A DNA stretch of 64,000 bases from Bradyrhizobium sp. JYMT SZCCT0180 (GCF_018130165.1 NZ_JAFCLZ010000007.1:248001-312000), one strand, 5' to 3'. Positions 38,261 through 46,262 are shown, counted from the stretch's first letter. Numbers and translations are program-made. Notes: generated by a model not told the origin, from the sequence alone.

Positions 38261-39253
38261 TCAAGACGCGACCAGTTTGCGGTTCACCGGATCCCAGCGC
38301 CACAGATTGTCATTGGTCAATTCCGTCCCGCCCCACCAGCGATGGATCGGATTGTGCCAGCTGAAATCTTCAGCCTGCGCCAAGACGGCCTCGCCGAGCG
38401 GGGTCAACGACAGTTTGCTTTGCCTGTATCGCGCGAGACGGTCAGCGTCATCGTGCATCTCGTCCGTGTACGGCCCCTCCTCCAGGCCGGCCACCGCAGG
38501 GGCCGGACCGCGCGCCAGCCCATCCAGCAGCGCGCCAACCTCCCAATAGCCGAATACACGTCGCGTGTTGCGCTTGTTGTGGCCCGGAAAGACGTCGAAC
38601 GGAGTTACGTCGCCGGCCGCAACTAGTTCCAGCATTCGCATTTCGGTCGCGCTGAGCCCGGTTGCGGGCTTGGGAAGCTCTTCGAGCAATTCCAGCACGG
38701 TCTGCCGAAGCTGCGGCAGGACATTAACGTCCTTGTCGAGCAAATCAGCCCAATGCTGCGGCGTCGGCCGTCGGTAGGCGTCCCAGGCTAAGCTGGCGGC
38801 TTCGAGATGTTCGTTCTGGATTTTGACAGCCGGAGGCTTCCATCCTGAAATCGCTTCCGGAACCTGTTCGCCAATATCGACGTCCGCCTGGAATAAGATC
38901 AACTTCGCGACAATGCCTTTACGCGCGCTCAGGCAATCCAGAAGCTGAGCAAGCATCAGTTGTGCATTCGGCGTCGGATCGAACCATAATTCAACAGCTT
39001 CGCAACGCTCGCAGAGATCGAGCGCGCCCATTCCTTCCGAATGAAACTTTCCAAGCCGATGATCTGGGAAATGATCCAGCGAACCCGGCCCCAGCATGGC
39101 CTCCAGCTTCGCGTCGGATGGCAATTCGTCCCAGACAAACCGAAGACCAATCGGAATTACGATGTCACCGACGCCGGCGCGCAGGAGACACCCGCCTGCC
39201 GAGTCGCTTGACGTCAAAATCAAACGCGTCATGTCAGTCACCCGCATACGCAA
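38261..39253 (-). CDS. DUF1835-like hypothetical protein, copy 2
   Basis: A 330-residue paralogue of copy 1. It begins with a strand TRLILTSSDSAGGCLLRAG that resembles the DUF1835 start, then ELWFDPTPNAQLMLAQLLD, LELLEELPKPATGLSATEMRML and the shared end WHNPIHRWWGGTELTNDNLWRW. The family start may be the ATG at 39232 (MTRLIL). It is about 90 bp upstream of the recA stop region, on the same strand. Confidence 0.75.
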   Translation of the reverse strand: MRMRVTDMTRLILTSSDSAGGCLLRAGVGDIVIPIGLRFVWDELPSDAKLEAMLGPGSLDHFPDHRLGKFHSEGMGALDLCERCEAVELWFDPTPNAQLMLAQLLDCLSARKGIVAKLILFQADVDIGEQVPEAISGWKPPAVKIQNEHLEAASLAWDAYRRPTPQHWADLLDKDVNVLPQLRQTVLELLEELPKPATGLSATEMRMLELVAAGDVTPFDVFPGHNKRNTRRVFGYWEVGALLDGLARGPAPAVAGLEEGPYTDEMHDDADRLARYRQSKLSLTPLGEAVLAQAEDFSWHNPIHRWWGGTELTNDNLWRWDPVNRKLVAS

Positions 39254-39345
39254 AACAAAACGGGCACTGAAGACGTCGGCAACTCAACGTCCTCAGCACC
39301 CGCTATGTCGAAACCCGGGTCAGGCGACCCGAGATCCGGAAAGCC

Positions 39346-40434
<1,089 letters not shown>

Positions 40435-40446
40435 GGGTGCTCCTTA

Positions 40447-40852
40447 TGGCGGGGATTCGCTAGCGGGACAAACGGACGACGAGGGATCTCAGGGATTCGA
40501 ACAGTGAGAAACTTGTACCACCTTTGTTCTCTGTTCGCAATATGTTCTTTCAGAGATCGGGGTGCTGGCCCCCTTCCATCCCACTCTAAGTTAATGATCC
40601 CTTTTGATTTTGAGGTGGCCCCTTTTGGCCCTCACCAGCGCCGCGATGTTGCCGTGCTCTGTTCATCCCCCAAAGTGGGTAGTCCGAGGCGGCCGGTACT
40701 GGCCTGTTCCGCCCCTCGGCGGGGCCCTAAGTTGAGATGCACAGTGACCTTTTTTGGAATGTTCACTTTGGAACCGACGCCCGGGATCGGAATTTTATAG
40801 GATCGGAAATGCAAACCCTACGGTTAGGACCCGTAAGCAACGAGGTTGTGTC
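40447..40852. promoter_or_regulatory. Intergenic region between recA and the MQRRR small protein
   Basis: A 406-bp gap holding the recA promoter/SOS box on the minus strand. The rest (about 40560-40850) has lower GC and no reading frame I can support. CCCCTCGGCGGGG-type short stems occur near 40715. Confidence 0.4.
40533..40547 (-). promoter_or_regulatory. SOS box upstream of recA
   Basis: Minus strand GAACATATTGCGAAC fits the alphaproteobacterial LexA site GAAC-N7-GAAC exactly. TTGCGA at its 3' half with TACAAG 17 bp on could be the -35/-10 of recA, so LexA would block RNA polymerase directly. Confidence 0.9.
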
Positions 40853-41053
40853 ATGCAGCGTCGCCGATCCGTTCCCCACACATTTGAAGATCGAATTGCA
40901 GCTGAGAAGGCCCGGCTGGAAGCACAGGCAGCCAAGCTCAAACCTGGTCCTCAGAAGGAAGTGCTGCTCAGGAAGATCAGGCAGCTAGAGACGGCCTCTC
41001 ACATAAACGAGTGGCTCTCCTCTCCCGGACTTCAACCACCAGAACCAGCCTAG
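40853..41053 (+). CDS. Small MQRRR...EWLSSPGLQPP protein, copy 1
   Basis: A 66-residue protein: a basic N-terminus (MQRRRSVPHTF), a Lys/Ala/Glu helix (DRIAAEKARLEAQAAKL), KEVLLRKIRQLETASHINEWL and the end SSPGLQPPEPA. A paralogue at 55115 has the same start and end, so the family is real. Probably a cytoplasmic helical hairpin. Followed by a terminator at 41062. Function unknown. Confidence 0.75.
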   Translation: MQRRRSVPHTFEDRIAAEKARLEAQAAKLKPGPQKEVLLRKIRQLETASHINEWLSSPGLQPPEPA

Positions 41054-41061
41054 AGAAAGCA

Positions 41062-41099
41062 AGGCCGCCTCAGTTGGCGTTGGCGGCCCTCTTTCTTTG
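41062..41099 (+). terminator. Intrinsic terminator after the MQRRR gene
   Basis: GGCCGCC (41063-41069) pairs with GGCGGCC (41082-41088), followed by CTCTTTCTTT. The same GGCCGCC/GGCGGCC stem follows the three double-glycine peptide genes. Confidence 0.75.
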
Positions 41100-41111
41100 C
41101 AGGAACGCTTT

Positions 41112-41127
41112 CGTGACGACTGTCACA
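41112..41127 (+). promoter_or_regulatory. CRP-like site upstream of double-glycine peptide 1
   Basis: CGTGACGACTGTCACA fits the CRP-type TGTGA-N6-TCACA with one mismatch. Its centre is 82 bp before the peptide start. CATACT at 41149-41154 lies where the -10 would be if the site is centred at -41.5. Confidence 0.6.
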
Positions 41128-41201
41128 GTCGCCCCGATAGCCGCCCGGCATACTCGCTCGAGATCAACGGCGCACAACGGCGCCACAGCGCGGAGGGGAC
41201 C

Positions 41202-41357
41202 ATGAACAACCAGAATGAAACTCGCGAACTGACCGATGCGGAGCGACTGACCGACGTTGCGCTTGAATCGGTCTCAGGGGGTAAAGTCATTTCGAAGGGC
41301 GTCATCAATTCGAGTGCCATCAGCCTTCCGAAGCCCAGCTACCCGCCGGTCGCGTAA
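41202..41357 (+). CDS. Double-glycine leader peptide 1
   Basis: A 51-residue peptide starting MNNQNETRELTDAERL. The leader LTDVALESVSGG ends in a double glycine like class II bacteriocin/RiPP leaders (E-L-x-x-V-x-G-G), leaving a 24-residue core beginning KVISKG. GGAGGGG stands 4-5 bp before the ATG. A CRP-like site is upstream and a GGCCGCC hairpin downstream. No modification enzyme or C39 protease-transporter is in the window. It may alternatively be a regulatory or structural small protein that only resembles a bacteriocin. Confidence 0.6.
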   Translation: MNNQNETRELTDAERLTDVALESVSGGKVISKGVINSSAISLPKPSYPPVA

Positions 41358-41684
41358 GCGAGGCCGCCCGAATAGGCTCTGCCCGTAGTTCTCCGACCGT
41401 GAACAAGGTTCCGAGGCCGCCTCAGATGGCGGACCCTTCTTCGTCATCGTCCTCCAAGACTTCCTTTTGCTTTGGGCCCTCGAGCAACTTTGATCGGGTT
41501 GCCGATCTCTATCGGCCCATCTTCCCCTCGGCCAAAAACCGCACGTTGATCTCGCGACCGACTTTGTTGCGCATGCAACCCGCAGCCAGCGTGTTGCTAT
41601 CCCGATCGTTGTCTCTCTCACCGCTGTAGCAATCGAAGCCGTAGCGCCTGTCGTGCCCTCGAAGCTATTTTGGCGTGCCCAGAG

Positions 41685-41724
41685 AAGCGGCCCCAGCCTC
41701 GGGGAAGAGGCACTGGGGCCGCTT
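41685..41724. repeat. Long hairpin AAGCGGCCCCAG...CTGGGGCCGCTT
   Basis: A perfect 12-bp stem (41685-41696 with 41713-41724) plus an inner CCTC/GAGG stem. The left half AGCGGCCCCAGCCTCGGGGA is repeated right after the IS1595 transposase remnant at 54862. No T-tract. Confidence 0.7.
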
Positions 41725-41872
41725 ATGCTGCCGGGGCAACTGGGAACTGGCAGCACCTTCACAACTCCGCCCATTGCCACTTGTTCCCGAAATTCTCCGG
41801 CAGTTTTTAGCAACCTTGTCCTGTCCCGGACGTATACTCCAGGCTGGGGCATTGCAATTTCCAGCTCGGGTG

Positions 41873-41908
41873 CAGCGCCGCTAAGCATTATTCAGCTTGG
41901 CGGCGCTG
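41873..41908 (+). terminator. Hairpin CAGCGCCGC...GCGGCGCTG with T-rich tail
   Basis: A 9-bp perfect stem with an 18-nt loop followed by TGCTTTTG. Terminator-like, about 130 bp upstream of the CRP-like site of peptide 2. Confidence 0.45.
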
Positions 41909-42035
41909 TGCTTTTGAGTGGCCGACTTTGCCTTCTCGGCTGTTCCATTTCGGCCAGTAACCGACTCTGCGACCTCGGCAAGACCCATTCTACTTTGCAT
42001 GGGGTTGCTGTCGCGATTTTGCGTCTGAGCCGTCG

Positions 42036-42051
42036 TGTGACGGTCATCACA
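42036..42051 (+). promoter_or_regulatory. CRP-like site upstream of double-glycine peptide 2
   Basis: TGTGACGGTCATCACA is a perfect TGTGA-N6-TCACA site, centred 87 bp before the peptide start. TATCCC at 42073-42078 lies at the expected -10 distance for a class II CRP promoter. Confidence 0.75.
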
Positions 42052-42130
42052 GCGGTGCGTCGCGAGACAGCCTATCCCTGTCATCCAAGAGTGGCGGGAA
42101 TGGTCCTGCCCACGCAAACAGGAGAAGGAC

Positions 42131-42310
42131 ATGACCGAACTCAACAACGAAGTCTGCGAAATGTCGTTTGAACAACTCGAACAGGTCAGCGGCGGCGCCA
42201 TCCTCGACCGGATCGTCGATGCGTACCTCAAGGCCTTGGGCGCCCGCTTGCTGGACGCCGTGCACCAGCCGCTGGTGCCGCCGCAGAAGATGACCCTGCA
42301 CATGCGATAA
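42131..42310 (+). CDS. Double-glycine leader peptide 2
   Basis: A 59-residue peptide. The leader ends MSFEQLEQVSGG at residue 22, a strong double-glycine processing motif. The 37-residue core begins AILDRIVDAYLKALGARLL, an amphipathic helix, and ends VPPQKMTLHMR. AGGAGAAGGAC precedes the ATG. A perfect CRP-like site lies upstream and an intrinsic terminator right after. Same architecture as peptides 1 and 3. Confidence 0.65.
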   Translation: MTELNNEVCEMSFEQLEQVSGGAILDRIVDAYLKALGARLLDAVHQPLVPPQKMTLHMR

Positions 42311-42330
42311 GGCCGCCAAACCGGAATTGA

Positions 42331-42358
42331 GAGGCCGCCTTGGCGGCCTCTTTTGTTT
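42331..42358 (+). terminator. Intrinsic terminator after peptide 2
   Basis: GAGGCCGC-CTTG-GCGGCCTC stem followed by TTTTGTTT, 20 bp after the stop codon. Confidence 0.85.
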
Positions 42359-42374
42359 GAGGACGCCGCAAGCG

Positions 42375-42554
42375 TCATGCCTGACGTCCGATTTCAGCCA
42401 GTTGTGAGACGCCGCTCAACGCAAATTGTGCGGCGATGATCGGTGAATTGATCGCCGCCTTCGCTCGACGCGATTTCAAAACGGCATCGGCCAGATTTGA
42501 AACCTGCAGCGGCTCAGTTTGGAGTGTGCCAGCCATCACAGCCAACGGGAACAT
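42375..42554 (-). CDS. Possible small protein opposite the peptide 3 promoter
   Basis: A 59-residue frame from an ATG at 42554, with a helical body (LADAVLKSRRAKAAINSPII, then AAQFALSGVSQLAEIGRQA) that looks protein-like. No good ribosome site is seen, and its 5' part overlaps the CRP-like site of peptide 3. It converges with peptide 2. Could be real or chance. Confidence 0.35.
   Translation of the reverse strand: MFPLAVMAGTLQTEPLQVSNLADAVLKSRRAKAAINSPIIAAQFALSGVSQLAEIGRQA
42525..42540 (+). promoter_or_regulatory. CRP-like site upstream of double-glycine peptide 3
   Basis: TGTGCCAGCCATCACA fits TGTGA-N6-TCACA with one mismatch, centred 75 bp before the peptide start. Confidence 0.6.
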
Positions 42555-42607
42555 CCGAGCGCACCCTTGCAACGCGATTGTCGTAATCCCCAACAAAGGA
42601 GAGACGC

Positions 42608-42781
42608 ATGATTGAGATTGGCCAGAAGCCTAGCGATGAACTGAACGTCGGCGAACTGACCCTCGACGAACTGGACGCGGTGAACGGCGGCGGCCGTTTG
42701 AGCGATCTTTACCACCATGTCGTGGCCGTCATTCGCTTCCATACCGGCACCATCAGGAACATCGCGACAACCCTGCCGTAA
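42608..42781 (+). CDS. Double-glycine leader peptide 3
   Basis: A 57-residue peptide. The leader ends ELTLDELDAVNGG near residue 28, the classic L-x-x-x-E-L-x-x-V-x-G-G double-glycine motif. The core of about 29 residues (starting GRLSDLYHHVV) is rich in H, V and I. AAAGGAGAGACGC gives a good ribosome site. Upstream CRP-like site and downstream GGCCG hairpin, as for peptides 1 and 2. Confidence 0.65.
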   Translation: MIEIGQKPSDELNVGELTLDELDAVNGGGRLSDLYHHVVAVIRFHTGTIRNIATTLP

Positions 42782-42794
42782 CCGACGGTTTGAA

Positions 42795-42826
42795 GAGGCC
42801 GTCTTTCATTGGCGGCCTCTTTCATT
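42795..42826 (+). terminator. Intrinsic terminator after peptide 3
   Basis: GAGGCCGTC (42795-42803) pairs with GGCGGCCTC (42811-42819) with one wobble; tail TTTCATTT. Confidence 0.8.
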
Positions 42827-42962
42827 TGCAAGGCGGCCCTTCCCCCGTAGTTCTCCGGACAAGAACAAAGTTCCCAACCGGATGGTCGCCAGTTTTTCGC
42901 CTTGTGTTCGCGCCTTACCCCCGCGCGAACCCCGGCTCACCATCCATTTGCGCGTGAATCAG

Positions 42963-42971
42963 TGCTATAAT
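42963..42971 (+). promoter_or_regulatory. Extended -10 promoter of the PilZ gene
   Basis: TGCTATAAT is a perfect extended -10. It ends 7 bp before the ATG at 42979, so the transcript would start at or beside the start codon. No convincing -35 is seen, which the extended -10 can offset. Confidence 0.6.
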
Positions 42972-42978
42972 GGGGGCT

Positions 42979-43218
42979 ATGGACGAGACCCGGATCGCAC
43001 CGCGGCGTCGCACGTTGAAGGCCGGAACCATCGAGTTCGGCGGCGGCGGGATCGATTGCACCGTTCGGAATCTCTCGGCCACCGGCGCGGCGCTCGAAGT
43101 CGTGACCCCGCTGTTCATCCCGGACCGCTTCACGCTGTTCGTACCTTCAGAACAATTGAAGCGGCCGTGCCATATCGTCTGGCGCAAGGATAAGCGCATC
43201 GGCGTCACGTTCGATTAA
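42979..43218 (+). CDS. PilZ-domain protein
   Basis: A 79-residue single PilZ domain, which in this family can bind cyclic di-GMP. RRRTLKAG near residue 7 and NLSATGAALEV near residue 29 correspond to the R-x3-R and D/N-x-S-x2-G motifs. I chose the ATG at 42979 because the -10 box lies just before it; an ATG at 42970 overlaps that -10. Probably a leaderless mRNA. A hairpin at 43251-43285 follows. Confidence 0.8.
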   Translation: MDETRIAPRRRTLKAGTIEFGGGGIDCTVRNLSATGAALEVVTPLFIPDRFTLFVPSEQLKRPCHIVWRKDKRIGVTFD

Positions 43219-43250
43219 GCCGCCGCGCCGGGCGCATCGCGACAGCAAAA

Positions 43251-43285
43251 CGACCCCGCCGCATGGGGCCATACGGTCGGGGTCG
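43251..43285 (+). terminator. Hairpin after the PilZ gene
   Basis: CGACCCCG (43251-43258) pairs with CGGGGTCG (43278-43285), with inner CCG/CGG. No T-tract, so efficiency is uncertain. Confidence 0.45.
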
Positions 43286-43355
43286 CCGACAGCGGGGAAT
43301 AACCTGGAGGACCACCCCACCGTCAGACAGGTACGGCGGGAGCGATCGCTTCGTT

Positions 43356-43538
43356 TCAGGATCGGATTTTTTTAACAGGAGACGTTGAACCTTTTGCAGG
43401 GCCGCCAAGACATATAGCTGCCTGGGACATTGCATCACTCGGGGTATAAGCCTGCGCCGCCAAGCGACCATATTCCGCTTGCGCGGCGCGGTGCGTTTTG
43501 GACGGGTGAGGAAAGTCAAAGACTGCATCTGCGGGCAT
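43356..43538 (-). CDS. Possible small protein
   Basis: A 60-residue frame from the ATG at 43538 containing FDFPHPSKTHRAAQAEYGRL and AAICLGGPAKG, ending VKKIRS. The composition looks coding (aromatic, charged, helical centre), but the ribosome site is weak. The remaining 43286-43757 has nothing else I can support. Confidence 0.4.
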   Translation of the reverse strand: MPADAVFDFPHPSKTHRAAQAEYGRLAAQAYTPSDAMSQAAICLGGPAKGSTSPVKKIRS

Positions 43539-43757
43539 TCCAGGTCGCTGCCGGCAAGCAACAAGCCGCGGCGCGTGGGAGCGCCGGCAAGGCGGCTTGG
43601 CCACCCAACTGCCGAACGCGGATCGCCCCTCGCGTAGCGATCACGGCGTGTCACGGGCGCGCTTTATCGTTAGACGACCGCAAAATACGCTATCGAACAA
43701 ATGGAAACTTTACCCGGCCAACTCAGTTGATTCAGTTGGCGCATGGGGAGATTCCCT

Positions 43758-43994
43758 ATGAATTACAAAGGCATAGAATATACGCTGACACGATCGGAAA
43801 CCCCGGGGATCTGGAACTGGCAATTCCGGATCGGTGACCTCGTCAGGTCGGGCAGAACGGAAGCAAGACTGCTCCTGCTCGCCATGCGCCGCGTTCAGCT
43901 GAAGATCGACCGCGAGCTCAGGCACACCGGGCACGGAGCGACCTCCCAGTTCGGGGCCCCGCGCCCACCTATTCCCTCAACGGGTATCAAATAA
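43758..43994 (+). CDS. Small YKG-x-EYT protein, copy 1
   Basis: A 78-residue protein. MNYKGIEYTL, PGIWNWQFRIGD, GRTEARLLLLAMRRVQLKIDREL is a beta-rich core then a helix; the tail is Pro/Gly-rich. It is a tandem paralogue of the gene at 44057. Function unknown; no signal peptide. Confidence 0.7.
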   Translation: MNYKGIEYTLTRSETPGIWNWQFRIGDLVRSGRTEARLLLLAMRRVQLKIDRELRHTGHGATSQFGAPRPPIPSTGIK

Positions 43995-44056
43995 TATTTA
44001 CAACTTAAAGTGATAATCTCGGATTGAATGCGGCTTGGGTCGGACAGGGCTGCTTC

Positions 44057-44236
44057 ATGATCTACAAGGGCGTCGAATACACCGTGACTGCGGTTGCTCC
44101 GGGTATCTGGAAATGGCAATTCCGGATTGACGACAGGGTCATCACCGGCAAAACCGAAGCCAAACTCTATCTGCTCGCGGTGAGACGGGTACAGCTGCGG
44201 ATCAACCGCGAGCGGAAAAAAAGCGCATCTGACTAG
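44057..44236 (+). CDS. Small YKG-x-EYT protein, copy 2
   Basis: A 59-residue paralogue of copy 1: MIYKGVEYTVTAVAPGIWKW, FRIDDRVITGKTEAKLYLLA, VRRVQLRINRERKK. It lacks the Pro-rich tail. Copies are 62 bp apart; the first is preceded by GGGAG and this one by GGGC-TGC, a weaker site. Confidence 0.7.
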   Translation: MIYKGVEYTVTAVAPGIWKWQFRIDDRVITGKTEAKLYLLAVRRVQLRINRERKKSASD

Positions 44237-44245
44237 TTCGCCCCT

Positions 44246-44476
44246 CTAGTCCGCGCTGGGGAGCCGCCGCATCGTGAATTCGATGTCGCCGCCGGGCAAT
44301 TCGCGCCAGCTTTCGACCGCACTCAAATAGGCCGCCTTGGGATATCGGTTGAGGAAATCGCGCGCCCTCGTCCGCGCTACCTCGCGCGGCAGCGTGAAGG
44401 TCTCGCGCAGATAGCCGTCATCCGGCTTGCGCCGGGCGGCCATCCGGCTGGCCAGATCGCGCGGACGCATGACCAT
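44246..44476 (-). CDS. Conserved small hypothetical protein
   Basis: About 76 residues from the ATG at 44476 (a longer start at 44494 and a shorter one at 44470 are possible). MAARRKPDDGYLRETFTLPR, ARDFLNRYPKAAYLSAVESW, and RELPGGDIEFTMRRLPSAD suggest an alpha/beta globular protein. Convergent with the YKG gene, 9 bp apart. Function unknown. Confidence 0.65.
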   Translation of the reverse strand: MVMRPRDLASRMAARRKPDDGYLRETFTLPREVARTRARDFLNRYPKAAYLSAVESWRELPGGDIEFTMRRLPSAD

Positions 44477-44560
44477 GTCGCAACTCCGAAACACATGACG
44501 ACACGTTCAATATAGGGGCGGCGGGGAACGATTCCGAGTCCGCGCTATGGGGGCTTTCGG

Positions 44561-44839
44561 CTAGCGAGGGGTATTGGCCGCACTGCCGGTTTTCGGCTTG
44601 GCTGGCGCAGCCGCCTTGGGCGTGTCGTTGCTGCGCACGGTTCCCCACGGATCGGAAGACGCCTTGGAGTCGGGAATCTTCTTCAGCGATTCCTTGTAAG
44701 CCTTATCCTTGATCGCATCCTGTTCCTTCTCCTCGGGAGTCCTGGTGACGACTTCCGGCATCAGGTTCAGGTTGGGCATCTGCGCGTAAGCGGGCGCCGT
44801 CAGCAACACCATCATCACGGCCGCGCTCAGAATTCTCAT
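44561..44839 (-). CDS. Small exported DPWG-motif protein, copy 1
   Basis: A 92-residue protein with a signal peptide ending near APAYAQ (residue 20). The mature part is charged, with DKAYKESLKKIPDSKASSDPWG, and ends in an Ala/Pro/Lys/Thr-rich tail. A paralogue with the same AYK...IP-S-K...DPWG core is at 47866. Probably periplasmic; function unknown. AGGAGAGCC precedes the ATG. Confidence 0.75.
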   Translation of the reverse strand: MRILSAAVMMVLLTAPAYAQMPNLNLMPEVVTRTPEEKEQDAIKDKAYKESLKKIPDSKASSDPWGTVRSNDTPKAAAPAKPKTGSAANTPR

Positions 44840-44923
44840 AACAGGCTCTCCTTTGGGACACTCTCCCCCGGCGCTTTCGGGCGGTATATCACCGCCGCAG
44901 CCGCAGCGCCAAGCGCGTGCGGA

Positions 44924-45055
44924 TCAAAGCCGGTCCGACTTGCAGGATTTGGGGGATTGCATCCAGTCGTCCCAGATCGGACCGCATTTGGTGCAGCCGC
45001 TAAGCGCAAGGCCCACGGCCATCAGGCTCGAAATCAATACTATCCGGCGAAACAT
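44924..45055 (-). CDS. Very small lipoprotein
   Basis: A 43-residue frame: MFRRIVLISSLMAVGLALSG then Cys, which is a clear lipobox (L-S-G-C at residue 21). The mature part CTKCGPIWDDWMQSPKSCKS has three more features: a cysteine pair and Trp residues. A short but typical lipoprotein; located on the strand opposite a leader of the thioesterase gene, about 80 bp upstream of the DPWG gene start. Confidence 0.7.
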   Translation of the reverse strand: MFRRIVLISSLMAVGLALSGCTKCGPIWDDWMQSPKSCKSDRL

Positions 45056-45220
45056 GAACGCGCCCCACTCCCCGAAGCGGCGATCATGCCCATCAAGTCT
45101 GGCATTTTCAAGCCAATGCAGGCCGGACGTTTGGGAATGCCGACCGGGTCTGCCATGGTCATTTCGGCCGAATGCCCCTTACAATGGGCGGATAAAATAT
45201 CGTCCGGGGAACAACCATTC

Positions 45221-45682
45221 ATGCAACAGCAACAGACCGCGGAATTCGGCATCGCGGAAGCAAAGCGGGTGCTGGACGAGGTGTTTGCACCGTGGGTGCT
45301 TGACCTCAATCTGTCGATCGAGGGTTTCGACTTCACCCCGCCGCCGGATGGATCGGCCGACTGGCAGCCCGGTGCGATCCTGCGCATGCCGTTCTCGGAA
45401 CGGCTGTGCCGCAATGGCGGCGTTGTCTCCGGCCAGGCGCTGATGGCGTTTGCCGACACCGCGATGGTGATTGCCAACGTCGCCGCCAATCGCGGCTATC
45501 GCGCGATGACGACGGTCGATCAGACCACGCACTTCATGCGCGCGGTCACCGCCTCCGACGTGCTGGCCGATGCGCGCGTGGTTCGCCTCGGGCGCACCAT
45601 GAGCTTCGGCCGCGTCACGCTCTCCAGCGCCACCGACAACAAGCCGGTGGCGATGGTCTCGAGCGCGTTCGCGATGCTGTAG
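45221..45682 (+). CDS. PaaI-type hotdog-fold thioesterase
   Basis: A 153-residue predicted thioesterase. CRNGGVVSGQALMAFADTAMVIAN near residue 68 has the family N-G-x-V/H-G... A/M-A-F-A-D core helix, and VDQTTHFMRAV near residue 105 the following strand. The ATG at 45221 has GGGGAA upstream. The substrate is unknown. Convergent with the HdeA-like gene (11 bp between stops). Confidence 0.82.
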   Translation: MQQQQTAEFGIAEAKRVLDEVFAPWVLDLNLSIEGFDFTPPPDGSADWQPGAILRMPFSERLCRNGGVVSGQALMAFADTAMVIANVAANRGYRAMTTVDQTTHFMRAVTASDVLADARVVRLGRTMSFGRVTLSSATDNKPVAMVSSAFAML

Positions 45683-45693
45683 TTGTTCAGGCG

Positions 45694-45999
45694 TTACTTG
45701 CCGAGGACCGATTCAGCGGCATTGACGATGCTCATCGTCGGATTCTTTCCGCAATAGGTGCCGAACTTCTTGGCGTTCTCGACGAATACGTCGGTGTCGA
45801 TGATCGCCTCGTCAGAGTCGCCCTTGTACCAGCCGTCCATCCAGGTCAGCACCATCTTGATGGTGTCATCACCACCATCGACGAACTGCTTGCAGGTCAT
45901 GGTCGACAGATCGAGCACGACGGCATGCGCCGGAACGGATGCAAGTCCAAGCGGAAGCGTAAGCGCCGCCGCAAACAGGATCGAAACAGTCGTCTTCAT
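45694..45999 (-). CDS. HdeA/HdeB-family periplasmic protein
   Basis: A 101-residue protein. It has a signal peptide ending near PAHAVV (residue 26) and the HdeA fold marks: STMTCKQFVDG, MVLTWMDGWYKGD, and ENAKKFGTYCGKNP, with two cysteines that would form the internal disulfide. HdeA/B are acid-activated periplasmic chaperones in enterobacteria. Role here by family only. AGGAGAGCATC precedes the ATG. Confidence 0.82.
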   Translation of the reverse strand: MKTTVSILFAAALTLPLGLASVPAHAVVLDLSTMTCKQFVDGGDDTIKMVLTWMDGWYKGDSDEAIIDTDVFVENAKKFGTYCGKNPTMSIVNAAESVLGK

Positions 46000-46262
46000 G
46001 ATGCTCTCCTTTGGCGCATGACGGCGAAAGCCGGCACCAATGCCGGAAAACCGCGCCAGCACGATTCACGGGCAATGTCGTAATCGAAATCCGAATGCAT
46101 GCGCAAGCACCGCTTGTGCTCAATCGATCGTCCGCAATTGCGCTGCGCTACATGAGATTCTCAAACAGAGCACGATTACGTTTTCGCACGACGGCGGCGA
46201 CGCCAACGAGAAGCGCCGCACGGGCGGCGCTCTCTTGCTAGATCGATGACGTGATTGCCGCC

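Larger units (their letters stand above)
41358..42030. other. Non-coding gap between peptides 1 and 2
   Basis: No supported gene. It holds a GGCCGCC...GGCGGACC terminator-like hairpin (41415-41435), a CCCGTAGTTCTCCG...GAACAAGGTTCC block (41384-41413) shared with 42845-42874, a long hairpin (41685-41724) and a second GC hairpin (41873-41908). Confidence 0.5.

Noticed and set aside
40486..40500. GGATTCGAAC near recA resembling a tRNA T-arm
   Set aside because: No acceptor, D or anticodon arm around it; it lies in the recA leader.
41274..41888. 204-residue minus-strand frame across peptide 1 and its downstream gap
   Set aside because: Irregular composition, overlaps terminator hairpins and a better-supported peptide gene.
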